Origin: JACJVV01 sp047602755
GTDB lineage: Archaea; Nanobdellota; Nanobdellia; Woesearchaeales; JACJVV01
Reading direction: 5' to 3'
NCBI GenBank assembly: GCA_047602755.1
Contig: JBLKOM010000001.1
Span: 241,439-305,438 of the forward strand
DNA length: 64,000 bases
Every line of letters begins with the position of its first letter. Positions within the stretch are counted from its first letter, which is position 1. Below are positions 53,134-61,080 of this stretch, in pieces. Position numbers and translations under genes: made by a program. The notes beneath the pieces are model-generated. The model saw only the letters and a list, made by a program, of their open reading frames with translations, was not told the DNA's origin and did no database searches.

Positions 53134-53172
53134 GTCTCAATAAAGTATCAATAGTGTCTGAGACATATCTCA
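53134..53172 (+). repeat. Right cluster of 11-bp phased repeats (4 copies)
   Basis: GTCTCA at 53134, GTATCA at 53145, GTCTGA at 53156 and ATCTCA at 53167, each 11 bp after the previous. The start of the first is 66 bp (six times 11) from the last repeat of the left cluster, so both clusters share one register. GTCTGAGAC at 53156-53164 is also a palindrome. Confidence 0.7.
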
Positions 53173-53185
53173 AAAAATAAAAAAC

Positions 53186-53193
53186 TATTTAAA
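53186..53193 (+). promoter_or_regulatory. TATA box of the 53219 gene
   Basis: TATTTAAA centred about 29 nt before the ATG at 53219. The right repeat cluster ends 14 bp upstream of it, so a protein bound there could block or help TBP/TFB. Confidence 0.5.
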
Positions 53194-53218
53194 GAAATAA
53201 TTTTCAGATATATTTGAT

Positions 53219-53605
53219 ATGGGGGAATTACAAGAAATAAAGAGGTTGCTAGAGACTACGTTGAGTTCTATTTCTCAAAATATGGCAATGCAACAACAAA
53301 TGATTTTACAATTGCAAAAAGAAAATCAAAAATTAAAACAACTTATGAAAGAAAAAGACCCATTGAAAAAAGAAATAATAACAACTTACAAAAGAAATAA
53401 AAAAAGATTAATAAAAAATAAAATTCTTGAGACTATAAAACTTAAGCAATTATCTATTCCTGAAATAAAAGATATTGTTGTTGATCAGTATAATTATTGT
53501 TCAAAAGCAACTTTCTACAGATACATTGAAGAATTAAAAAGAAAAGATTACATTCAAATAACAAATAATACCGCAAGAATAAAACCATTAGTGGAAGTGG
53601 TATAA
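53219..53605 (+). CDS. Small coiled-coil plus winged-helix protein next to the repeat array
   Basis: 128 residues. The N-terminal 50 residues are an oligomerising coiled coil (LQEIKRLLETTLSSISQNM, QLQKENQKLKQLM). The C-terminal 70 residues look like a winged helix: ILETIKLKQLSIPEIKDIVV, then recognition helix SKATFYRYIEELKRKDYI and a basic wing. It is likely a DNA-binding regulator, initiator accessory or chromatin protein. The array of phased GTCTCA sites directly upstream makes autoregulation or origin binding plausible (inference). Leaderless start; the DUF192 gene follows immediately, sharing its stop region. Confidence 0.65.
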   Translation: MGELQEIKRLLETTLSSISQNMAMQQQMILQLQKENQKLKQLMKEKDPLKKEIITTYKRNKKRLIKNKILETIKLKQLSIPEIKDIVVDQYNYCSKATFYRYIEELKRKDYIQITNNTARIKPLVEVV

Positions 53606-53941
53606 GTGCTTAAAGTAAAAAAAAAAGTAATTTCAAAAAATCCTAAACATATTAACAATATTTTTGGAAAAGCGTTAGGTTTAATGTTTAAGAATAAAGT
53701 TAAAGAACCATTGATCTTTATATTTAAAAAAGAAACCTATGTCCCATTGCATATGTGGTTTGTTTTTACAACAATTGATGTAATTTATCTCGACAAAAAT
53801 AAAAAAGTTATAGAAATTAAAAAAAACTTCAAACCGTTCACATATTATCATCCAAAAAATAAAGCAAGATATGTAATTGAATTACAAAAAAATAGCATAA
53901 CTAAATTTGACATTAAATTGGGACAACAACTATCATTCTAA
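53606..53941 (+). CDS. DUF192-family protein without signal peptide
   Basis: 111 residues of DUF192: LGLMFKNKVKEPLIFIFKKE, LHMWFVFTTIDVIYLDKNKKVIE and RYVIELQKNSI match the family (GLM, WF/WM, IDVIYLD). Starts with GTG directly after the stop of the winged-helix gene, so it is coexpressed with it. Unlike the homologue at 18403-18831 it has no lipobox, so it should be cytoplasmic. Function of the family is not established. Confidence 0.75.
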   Translation: MLKVKKKVISKNPKHINNIFGKALGLMFKNKVKEPLIFIFKKETYVPLHMWFVFTTIDVIYLDKNKKVIEIKKNFKPFTYYHPKNKARYVIELQKNSITKFDIKLGQQLSF

Positions 53942-54010
53942 TTATAGTCGAGATTCATAATATTTATATAATATCAATAGAATTCAAATGATACAAATTG
54001 GGGTATTAAA

Positions 54011-54361
54011 ATGAAAACATATGGTATTTTCCTAAGCGTATTAATTGTATTCAGTCTATTTGGCAGTATAAGATTCCTGGAAGATAATGACTTTATATCT
54101 GAAGAAATTATACTACATGCAAATATCCATAATAGAAACTCAGAAAATACTATGCATAATACAAGACTAAGATTCATAGTATTAGATGACTTTGGAACAA
54201 GAGGAGTATCATCTGGAACACATGTTGATCCAGGGAAATCAACATCAAAAATAGCACATTCACAACATAATCTTGAACCAGGAGAATATTGGGTAAGAAT
54301 TTATGCATATAGCGACGATGGTAGAAGAAGTATAAGGCATAGACCTATAATTATTCAATAA
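54011..54361 (+). CDS. Small secreted or anchored beta-sandwich protein
   Basis: 116 residues with a hydrophobic N-terminal segment (about 4-20) and one beta-sandwich domain of CARDB/Ig-like type: ILHANIHNRNSEN, TRLRFIVLDDFGTRG, VDPGKSTSK, LEPGEYWVRIYAYSDDG. Likely a small exported surface or archaellin-like accessory protein. A GGGG motif 10 nt upstream of the ATG is a ribosome-binding site, so the start is secure. No relation to its neighbours is evident. Confidence 0.6.
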   Translation: MKTYGIFLSVLIVFSLFGSIRFLEDNDFISEEIILHANIHNRNSENTMHNTRLRFIVLDDFGTRGVSSGTHVDPGKSTSKIAHSQHNLEPGEYWVRIYAYSDDGRRSIRHRPIIIQ

Positions 54362-54436
54362 ACTAGCAACAAAATAATATCTACAAATTAGTCCAATTTT
54401 AATAACCTTTTTAATTTATTCTTATATTTTCTATTT

Positions 54437-55450
54437 ATGTTCCAAAAAATATTTGAGGGAAAAGCAATAATAAATGCACCTTTAGAAAAAAAAATAAGCA
54501 AAGATCTCCCTGTGTTCTATAATCCAATAATGGAGTACAATAGAACTATTTCTATTGAAATTTTAAATATTCTAAGCAAAAAAGAAATGGATATAGCACT
54601 TCCTCTTGCAGGCACTGGAGTAAGAGCAGTAAGATTCTTTAAAGAATTAAATAAAGAAATAATAAAACAAATAAATATTAATGATTATGATAAAGACGCA
54701 ATAACAGTAATTAAAAAAAATCTAAAAAATAATAAAATAAAAACAAAATACAAAATTTACAATTTAGACGCTAATTTATTCTTTACACAATCAAAAGCAT
54801 TTGATTATATTGATATTGATCCATTTGGTTCACCAACGCCATTTCTTAATAATTCAATAATGCATCTAAAAAGAGATTCAATATTAGCTGTGACAGCAAC
54901 AGACACATCAGCGCTATGCGGAACATATGAAAATGCTTGTAAACGTAAATATTGGGCAAAACCATTACATAATGAAGAGATGCATGAAATAGGATTAAGA
55001 ATCTTAATAAGAAAATGCCAACTGATAGGAGTACAATTTGAGAAAGCTCTAATCCCAATATTTAGTTATAGCAAAGATCATTACATGAGAATTTTTTTTA
55101 AATGTATAAAAGGAAAATCAGAATGTGATAAAATATTAAAAAAACATGAATACTATAAAAAGTCTGGACCATTATGGATTGGACAGCTAAAAGATAAAAA
55201 GCTAACAACTAATATTAAACTAAATGATACATTTACAAAAACATTAAAACAAGAACTAGACATTCTTGGCTTCTATGAAATTCCCTCAATATGCAAAAAA
55301 GAAAAGATAAGTCAAACAAAAAAAATAAATGAAATAATAAATGAAATAAAAAAACAAAAATATAAAGTTACAAGAACTCATTTCGCAGAGCAAGGAATAA
55401 AAACAAATATGCCATATGAAAAGTTTATCAAAATTTTAAAAAAAGAATAA
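54437..55450 (+). CDS. trm1: tRNA (guanine-26,N2-N2)-dimethyltransferase
   Basis: Trm1 adds two methyl groups to G26 of tRNA using SAM. 337 residues: FEGKAIINAP, FYNPIMEYNRTISIEIL, ALPLAGTGVRAVRFFKEL (SAM site), NDYDKDAI, and the catalytic DIDPFGSPTPFL. The C-terminal domain contains HYMRIFFKCIKG and THFAEQGIKTNMPYEKF, typical of archaeal Trm1. Shorter than most (about 375-380), mainly by loops. SAH produced here would feed the SAH hydrolase. Confidence 0.95.
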   Translation: MFQKIFEGKAIINAPLEKKISKDLPVFYNPIMEYNRTISIEILNILSKKEMDIALPLAGTGVRAVRFFKELNKEIIKQININDYDKDAITVIKKNLKNNKIKTKYKIYNLDANLFFTQSKAFDYIDIDPFGSPTPFLNNSIMHLKRDSILAVTATDTSALCGTYENACKRKYWAKPLHNEEMHEIGLRILIRKCQLIGVQFEKALIPIFSYSKDHYMRIFFKCIKGKSECDKILKKHEYYKKSGPLWIGQLKDKKLTTNIKLNDTFTKTLKQELDILGFYEIPSICKKEKISQTKKINEIINEIKKQKYKVTRTHFAEQGIKTNMPYEKFIKILKKE

Positions 55451-55462
55451 ACACAAAACTAA

Positions 55463-56077
55463 TTAAGTGTTAAACATTCGATCTCCAGCATCACCTAAAC
55501 CAGGAATTATAAAGAATGTATCATTAAGATGACTATCAATTGCTGCAACATAAATATCAACATCAGGAACTTCTTTAACTAACCTATCAATACCCTCTGG
55601 AGCCGCTATAATTGATAATAAATTTATTTTTGAACAACCATACTCTTGAATTAATTTAATACTTTCTAAAGCACTTCCACCTGTAGCAAGCATTGGATCA
55701 GGTATAATAGCTACAGAACAATCAACAGTAGCTGGCTTTTTATACCAAACAGGCTGAGCATCTTCCTCATTTCTATACATCCCAAGATGGTAAATAGAAG
55801 AATCTGGAAAATGTTCCATAACACCTTCAATCATACCTAAACCAGCACGTAAAACTGGAAAAACACCAATATTATCTTGAGGGATATATTTTGCATTATA
55901 TTCTCCTTGCCAATGAGGAATCGTTTTCTCAGATAAAGGCATATTCTTACTTGCTTCATAAGCTAATATAGAACCTAATTGTTTTACAATCTCTCTAAAA
56001 CTATGAGATTTAGTATCAGTATCACGTAATTTATCAACAAGATGTGTTGTTCGAGAATTTATAATTTTATATAACAT
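55463..56077 (-). CDS. upp: Uracil phosphoribosyltransferase
   Basis: Salvage enzyme, uracil + PRPP to UMP + PPi. 204 residues, class I PRT fold: VFPVLRAGLGMIEGV, the PRPP loop AIIPDPMLATGGSA (D-x-x-x-A-T-G), and the C-terminal uracil-binding PGLGDAGDRMF. TATA box TTTAAATA at 56099-56106 on the minus strand lies 25 nt upstream of the ATG, so probably leaderless. Converges with trm1 with a 12-bp gap. Confidence 0.95.
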   Translation of the reverse strand: MLYKIINSRTTHLVDKLRDTDTKSHSFREIVKQLGSILAYEASKNMPLSEKTIPHWQGEYNAKYIPQDNIGVFPVLRAGLGMIEGVMEHFPDSSIYHLGMYRNEEDAQPVWYKKPATVDCSVAIIPDPMLATGGSALESIKLIQEYGCSKINLLSIIAAPEGIDRLVKEVPDVDIYVAAIDSHLNDTFFIIPGLGDAGDRMFNT

Positions 56078-56131
56078 AAAATAAACGTTTCTGACTCCTA
56101 TTTAAAGATTTTTAAAAACAGAAATATATAA

Positions 56132-56345
56132 TAGGGACGCCAGAATTGTTTTTAAGAAGACGAACAAACTGCCGAACGATAGTGAGTGCATGTTCAAATC
56201 CTAATTAATTAAACAACAAAATCGTTAGAAGCTAAAAATGGAGACGCCAGAATTGTTTTTAAGAAGACAAACAAACTGCCGAACGATAGTGAGTGCATGT
56301 TCAAATCCTAATTAATTAAACAACAACATCGTTAGAAGCTAAAAA
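56132..56345 (-). repeat. Two 107-bp tandem repeats seeded by the 3' end of tRNA-Trp
   Basis: Equivalent bases lie exactly 107 bp apart: the tRNA end (A at 56351), A at 56244 and A at 56137. Each unit ends in a copy of the last 12-13 nt of tRNA-Trp (GACGCCAG on plus strand; TGGCGTC on minus), so reading the tRNA strand gives tRNA, 94 bp, tRNA tail, 94 bp, tRNA tail. The two units are almost identical (two or three differences). They also contain GTTCAAATCCT, identical to the tRNA T-arm sequence but on the opposite strand, and AACGAT/ATCGTT arms. Confidence 0.85.
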
Positions 56346-56419
56346 TGGGGACGCCAGGATTTGAACCCGGATCCGACGGTCTGGAGCCGACTATACTAAC
56401 CAGCTTATACTACGTCCCC
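56346..56419 (-). tRNA. trnW: tRNA-Trp (anticodon CCA)
   Basis: Full cloverleaf on the minus strand: acceptor GGGGACG/CGTCCCC, D-stem GTAT/GTAT with two G-U pairs, anticodon stem GTCGG/CCGTC (one T-T mismatch), loop CTCCAGA with anticodon CCA, four-base variable loop, T-arm CCGGG-TTCAAAT-CCTGG. Discriminator A at 56346; CCA tail not encoded. No intron, unlike many archaeal tRNA-Trp genes. A TATA-like TTTAAA tract lies about 29 nt upstream. Confidence 0.95.
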
Positions 56420-56456
56420 TTAATTAATAGAACTCAAAGTTCTTTTTTAAATGTTT

Positions 56457-59405
56457 TTAGAAATTCTTAAAAAAACCATCCTTATTTTTAGTATCACTAA
56501 TCTCTTTATCATCAGATTCTTCATTATCAGGAATTACTAACACTTCTGGTTTCTTTCTATTATTAAAAAATATTAATAAAATTATTAAGAATAAAATTAA
56601 CAATATAGCAATGATATAATAATTATAACTATCTTTCCATACAGACTCATTAGTCACTACTATTGTCATACTAGCAGTAACCATCTCACCATAAGGATCT
56701 TGTGCAGTAAAATTAGCAGCTACAATACCTCTAAAACCAGAAGCTGGAGTAATAGTTGCTCTTCCTTTCCATATCTCAATATTTACATCTGAAGAATTAA
56801 TTTCTGAAGTAAAAAACAATGGATCACCATCAGGATCATAAAAATTATCAGTTAAATCAATAATTTTAGAGCCTGAATGTACAATTAAATAATGAAAAGA
56901 TCTTTCAAGATCATTATCATAGATATACTGCAATAGCATATCAACAGCATCTAATTCAATAATCTCTTCTTCAATATAATCCTCTTCATCTTCATAAGCA
57001 TCATCTATTTCATCAATATCCTCTAATTCTATCTCATCATAACCTACAATTGAATAAACTGTACTATTAACTTTATACACAAACTCATCAAGGATAAAAT
57101 TAACCTCACATAACCAATTATCACCTGGAGAGATTTCATAAGATAATAACCTATTTGATCTTTGGTTTTCATGAATCAAAATAAAAGTATCATTTTGTTC
57201 TAAATACCATGAATATTCTAATAAATATCTATCATCACCTATCTCAATAAATTGTGTTTCAGGAAGTGTTATAACAGTACCATTATGAATAAAAGTTGAA
57301 TTACATATTAGATTAGAACTAGCATTGTGAATAAAGTTATCTAAATCATTTAACTTAATAAAAGATTCTTCCTTTTCAATGTTATATATTGTATAAAAAT
57401 ATGCACCAATCCCAATAAGCAATAATAACAGTATTAATAATAAAACAACATCTCTCCAAATGTTTAGCATATTAGAATCTTTTTTAACATATAGAGCTTT
57501 TTTCTTTTTAGATTTCTTTTTAACTGATTTTTGTTTTGATATTTTATCAGAAGATTTATTTTTAGATAAAGCTTTTTTATTCCTAAAATTATAAAACCAG
57601 ATCGGTATAAAAACAACCAACCACATAATTAATAATATGAATAAAACCAAAAATATTAACAAAACTAAACACCATATACCACTAAACCCAAATAATGTAT
57701 TACAAAAACAATCATTTAATGATTCCTTTTTCAATAAAACAGTCTCATCTTCTATTAATTCAGTAACATTTAATTCAATTCCATCATAAAAATCTTGTGA
57801 AGTAAAAGTTTGATTACCTATGGTTACAATAGAACATGAACCAGGCCAATCATAGGATAAATTAGCCATTACACAAAAAACAAAAGTCATAACTAAAAAA
57901 ATAAATAATAATAAAGGAATAGAGTATTTAATTAGTTTAACTAAATTTCTTTTAACAGATGACCATTTATTTTTTTCACGTATTCTAAATAAGAACAATG
58001 AACCAATAAATAAAAATAAAAATGCAATAATCAATATTAAACATGATGTACTATAATTTGTAAAAAAACCAATAAATGGATAAGATGATTGGACATCGAC
58101 TCGATCAGATATATCTAAACTATCATCTATTTCATCGGTAATATCCTCTTCTTCCTCATCAATATCATCAACATCATCTATCTCTTCCAAATCATCATCA
58201 ATATCATCTATTCCATCATCTAAAAAATCAGTATCAATTTCTTTACTATCAAATAAACTAGCTACATAAGGAGAAGCAAGTATAGCACCCCATACAAACA
58301 AACCAAGTAATAATAAACCAAAAACAATAATACTAACCCATAATAAACTTTTTTTTAAATTCTTCTTTTGATCTTCTGTTAATTTTTTTATTGATTTTTT
58401 TGATTTAGATTCAATTGATACAGATTTAGAAGTTATTTTTTTTGCATCTTTTTTTACTGTTTTTTCTGTTTTAATAGGTTTTCTAGATTTTTCTAAACTC
58501 ACTACTTCATCTTCAGACACATAACGCCAATTATTTACAAATGTAGTACTTTGCTTCTTTTTAATTGCTTTAAAAATCAAAACAATCAAAACAAGTAGTA
58601 TCAATAATATAATTAATACTATAGAAATTAAAAGTAAAATTTCCAAAGATATATCGCCAAAAATTAAAGAATCATCAACAACAGGAATAATAGTTTCATC
58701 ACAATCAAAAACTGAATATGAGATTGGAACTTCAGATCTAAAACCAGATCTTGTTGCAGTGAACACAATATTAGTATTAAATGTACCTATATTTTCCAAA
58801 TTTGAAATTGATAAATAAGAAACAACAGATTCACCTGGAGATAAAACATAATAAGGAAGATTAAAAATAAATAATTCATTCATATTATCAACTTTAACAT
58901 TAACTTGCTCCCAAAAATCAGCTTTATTATCAAGTTTAAATCCATATAATAAACTATCCCCTATACAAACATCATAAGATGATTCTGAAACGTAAGAAAT
59001 CTCAACTGCTTGACATTTTTGAACATTTAATTCAATTACATGCATCTTACTTAAACCAAAAGAGGTTCGGATAACTGTATTTAGGAAATATTGTCCAGAT
59101 ATCCCACATGGAACATTAATAAAGTTAGATACTAAATTAGAATCTGAAGGGTTAAGATAAAAAGAAGCAGGTACACTAATAGCCCAATCTTTTGCAGAAC
59201 CCTCATAAAAAACATTATAAAATGAAACTACATCTCCTATGTTTTGTATTTCTCCTGGAATAACAAAACCAGAACATGCACAAATATTATATTGTGATGA
59301 AGCAATATACTGAAAATCTTCAGTTGCAGCAATAACACCTACTAAAGATAATATAACAAAAACAATTAAGAAAATCTTTAATATAATATGCTTATATTCC
59401 CCCAT
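56457..59405 (-). CDS. Large multi-pass membrane protein with extracellular Ig/cadherin-like domain
   Basis: 982 residues. Signal/TM at about 8-28, then an exported beta-rich region with six or seven Cys (about 30-245). TM helices follow at about 255-283, 355-378 and several more between 450 and 670. A strongly acidic segment (DIDDDLEEIDDVDDIDEEEED, about 395-415) and Lys-rich cytoplasmic loops (SVKKKSKKKK) alternate. The last exported part (about 690-940) holds a cadherin-like module (YDPDGDPLFFTSEI, FRGIVAANFTAQDPYGE), closed by a TM helix (about 945-965). A surface scaffold or channel-like protein; no enzyme motif found. Confidence 0.75.
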   Translation of the reverse strand: MGEYKHIILKIFLIVFVILSLVGVIAATEDFQYIASSQYNICACSGFVIPGEIQNIGDVVSFYNVFYEGSAKDWAISVPASFYLNPSDSNLVSNFINVPCGISGQYFLNTVIRTSFGLSKMHVIELNVQKCQAVEISYVSESSYDVCIGDSLLYGFKLDNKADFWEQVNVKVDNMNELFIFNLPYYVLSPGESVVSYLSISNLENIGTFNTNIVFTATRSGFRSEVPISYSVFDCDETIIPVVDDSLIFGDISLEILLLISIVLIILLILLVLIVLIFKAIKKKQSTTFVNNWRYVSEDEVVSLEKSRKPIKTEKTVKKDAKKITSKSVSIESKSKKSIKKLTEDQKKNLKKSLLWVSIIVFGLLLLGLFVWGAILASPYVASLFDSKEIDTDFLDDGIDDIDDDLEEIDDVDDIDEEEEDITDEIDDSLDISDRVDVQSSYPFIGFFTNYSTSCLILIIAFLFLFIGSLFLFRIREKNKWSSVKRNLVKLIKYSIPLLLFIFLVMTFVFCVMANLSYDWPGSCSIVTIGNQTFTSQDFYDGIELNVTELIEDETVLLKKESLNDCFCNTLFGFSGIWCLVLLIFLVLFILLIMWLVVFIPIWFYNFRNKKALSKNKSSDKISKQKSVKKKSKKKKALYVKKDSNMLNIWRDVVLLLILLLLLIGIGAYFYTIYNIEKEESFIKLNDLDNFIHNASSNLICNSTFIHNGTVITLPETQFIEIGDDRYLLEYSWYLEQNDTFILIHENQRSNRLLSYEISPGDNWLCEVNFILDEFVYKVNSTVYSIVGYDEIELEDIDEIDDAYEDEEDYIEEEIIELDAVDMLLQYIYDNDLERSFHYLIVHSGSKIIDLTDNFYDPDGDPLFFTSEINSSDVNIEIWKGRATITPASGFRGIVAANFTAQDPYGEMVTASMTIVVTNESVWKDSYNYYIIAILLILFLIILLIFFNNRKKPEVLVIPDNEESDDKEISDTKNKDGFFKNF

Positions 59406-59582
59406 TTTAATAATACCTATATAATGATTCTATACAAATTATGTATAACTATATCTAAATACATATTTACCAATATTTAAATAATTTACTACTTTAAAAT
59501 AGCTATTATATATATAAAGATTTGCATATTCTAAAATAAGAAATAAACCAATATATTAAATCAATAATAAAGAACAATTAAA

Positions 59583-59621
59583 AGAGAATAGAAAAATAGA
59601 AAAAAAAAGGAAAAAAAGAAA
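59583..59621 (-). terminator. Poly-T terminator after the 59625-60923 gene
   Basis: Directly downstream of the stop codon the minus strand reads a pyrimidine tract with T runs of 6, 7, 8 and 5 broken by C or A. This fits archaeal T-rich termination of an abundant transcript. Confidence 0.55.
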
Positions 59622-59624
59622 AAA

Positions 59625-60923
59625 TTAGTAGTAAGTTTTACCTTCTACATCATCATCGTCTTCTTTTTCTTCATCCTGTTTAAGTTTTTTAATTCCTACA
59701 ACTACTGCTAAGATAATTAATAGCACAACAAGGATTATTAAACCAACTTCTAGTGCATCTCTGAGGTTTACGCCAGCACCAGTTTGTTTGTCATCTCCTT
59801 TAGCTACAACTGCAGTTAATGGAATTTGTTGTAAAACTTCATTACCTGATTTAACTGTCACAGTGAATACATGTTGGCCTTCAACAGCATCAGCTACAGG
59901 TTGTAAATACAAGAATACAGCTTGGCTTTGACCACCATTTAGTATAAAAGTACTTACAGGATTTATTTGTACAGTCGCAAAATCATTTGTTCCTTCTACT
60001 GATACAGTATAAGCAACTGCTGATTTTCCATTATTAGTAATTGTTAATGGATATAATGCACCTGCTTCTCCAGGAACTAAATCTTGAGATGTTGCTCCTA
60101 ATGCTATTGTAGTTTGAACTTCATCAGCATCAGCATCTGAACCGATTACACAAGCATCTGATTCAACTACTGTGATAACAAATTTCTCATAAATAGCTTC
60201 TCTAAGTCCATTATAACGAACTTCAACGATAGCATAATAATCGCCTGGTTGAGCACAAACAGGTATTCTCATGTACATTTCTTCACTAGTCTCAGAATCT
60301 GCAGATCTTACTCTATCAATGAAATCAGCAGCGCTAATTCCTAATTCTGGAATTGCAACAGAAACTTTAACACTTCTTTCATCATGTTGACCCTTATTTT
60401 CGATTCTAGCAGTTGTTAATAATGCTCTTCCTGCTTCAACAACAGTTCCTGGACTAAAGATAATATCTTCAATTTGGAAACCACGTCTAGGTGCATTCAA
60501 AAGTAAATTGTAATCATAAACAACACTTTGACCGAATCTGTCTGAGATTAAAATTCTTAATTTATAATCGTCTCTTTCGACATCAACTGGAATTCTGATA
60601 TTTAATCTTTTTGTATAAGAAACATTTGGTTCCATATCAAATATATCAGATGTCATGGACATAGGTTCAAATCTGTTGAACTCAAATCCTGATATCATTG
60701 CTGTTATTTCAACATTCTTTAACTCTATTTCAGATACAAGGTTTAATCTTATATCAACTGTATCTCCTCTTACGAAGTTTTTTCTAATAACTTCATTTGG
60801 ACTAACATCATCGCCATCTATCTTTGTTGTAACATCTATTACACTCCCTAAATTAACTGCAAAAGCAGATGCAAGGAATGCACAAAGCATCAATGCGACA
60901 ATTGCTAATGTCTTACCCTTCAT
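59625..60923 (-). CDS. Major surface (S-layer-like) protein with CARDB domains and C-terminal TM
   Basis: 432 residues: signal peptide (1-22, ending AFA), two or three beta-sandwich modules (VRGDTVDIRLNLV; ARIENKGQHDERSVKVSVAIPELGIS; PLTITNNGKSAVAYTVSVEGT), a TM helix (about 390-413) and an acidic cytoplasmic tail. DNA is visibly richer in G and C than neighbours with more C- or G-ending codons, and there is a strong GGGGG ribosome site and a long structured leader, so it is probably one of the most abundant proteins. It may form the envelope lattice; homologous AIPELGIS module is found in the 61081 gene. Confidence 0.75.
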   Translation of the reverse strand: MKGKTLAIVALMLCAFLASAFAVNLGSVIDVTTKIDGDDVSPNEVIRKNFVRGDTVDIRLNLVSEIELKNVEITAMISGFEFNRFEPMSMTSDIFDMEPNVSYTKRLNIRIPVDVERDDYKLRILISDRFGQSVVYDYNLLLNAPRRGFQIEDIIFSPGTVVEAGRALLTTARIENKGQHDERSVKVSVAIPELGISAADFIDRVRSADSETSEEMYMRIPVCAQPGDYYAIVEVRYNGLREAIYEKFVITVVESDACVIGSDADADEVQTTIALGATSQDLVPGEAGALYPLTITNNGKSAVAYTVSVEGTNDFATVQINPVSTFILNGGQSQAVFLYLQPVADAVEGQHVFTVTVKSGNEVLQQIPLTAVVAKGDDKQTGAGVNLRDALEVGLIILVVLLIILAVVVGIKKLKQDEEKEDDDDVEGKTYY

Positions 60924-60963
60924 TTTGCGTAACCCCCAATTTTATTTTGATTATTATATTCGA

Positions 60964-61008
60964 GTATTCTCGTGAACAGCAATATGGCTGTTTTTAGAGA
61001 GAGAATAC
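60964..61008 (-). promoter_or_regulatory. Structured 5' leader hairpin of the 59625-60923 gene
   Basis: GTATTCTC (60964-60971) pairs with GAGAATAC (61001-61008), eight perfect pairs, and encloses AACAGC (60975-60980) with GCTGTT (60987-60992). It lies between a TATA-like TTTAAATA near 61016-61023 and the GGGGG ribosome site, so it would be in the mRNA leader, where it may stabilise the message or regulate it. Confidence 0.55.
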
Positions 61009-61080
61009 CCCTCTAGTATTTAAATCTTTCGTTTTTGTTACTATTTGTAAGTGAGTAATAAATAGTATTACTTACTAGTA

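Larger units (their letters stand above)
52712..53218. other. Origin-like intergenic region (507 bp, no gene)
   Basis: Largest gene-free AT tract in the window. From gmd rightwards: about 290 bp of almost pure A/T (52750-53045) containing TATTTAGCTATA twice (52952 and 53031). It is followed by an array of 6-bp motifs at an 11-bp period interrupted by an origin-recognition-box-like sequence, and then the promoter of the 53219 gene. I interpret it as a candidate replication origin with a duplex-unwinding tract beside initiator sites; a large operator is the alternative. No orc1/cdc6 gene is in the window. Confidence 0.5.
56078..56456. other. Spacer with tRNA-Trp and its tandem downstream repeats
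   Basis: Contains no protein gene. It holds the upp promoter, two 107-bp tandem repeats and tRNA-Trp on the minus strand, plus an inverted repeat AGAACT-CAA-AGTTCT at 56429-56443 immediately upstream of the tRNA. Confidence 0.8.

Noticed and set aside
56170..56215. A second tRNA, suggested by GTTCAAATCCT on the plus strand
   Set aside because: Flanking bases do not pair to a T-stem and no acceptor or anticodon arm can be formed.
56132..56345. CRISPR array
   Set aside because: Only two units with a 107-bp period and no alternating unique spacers; no cas genes in the window.
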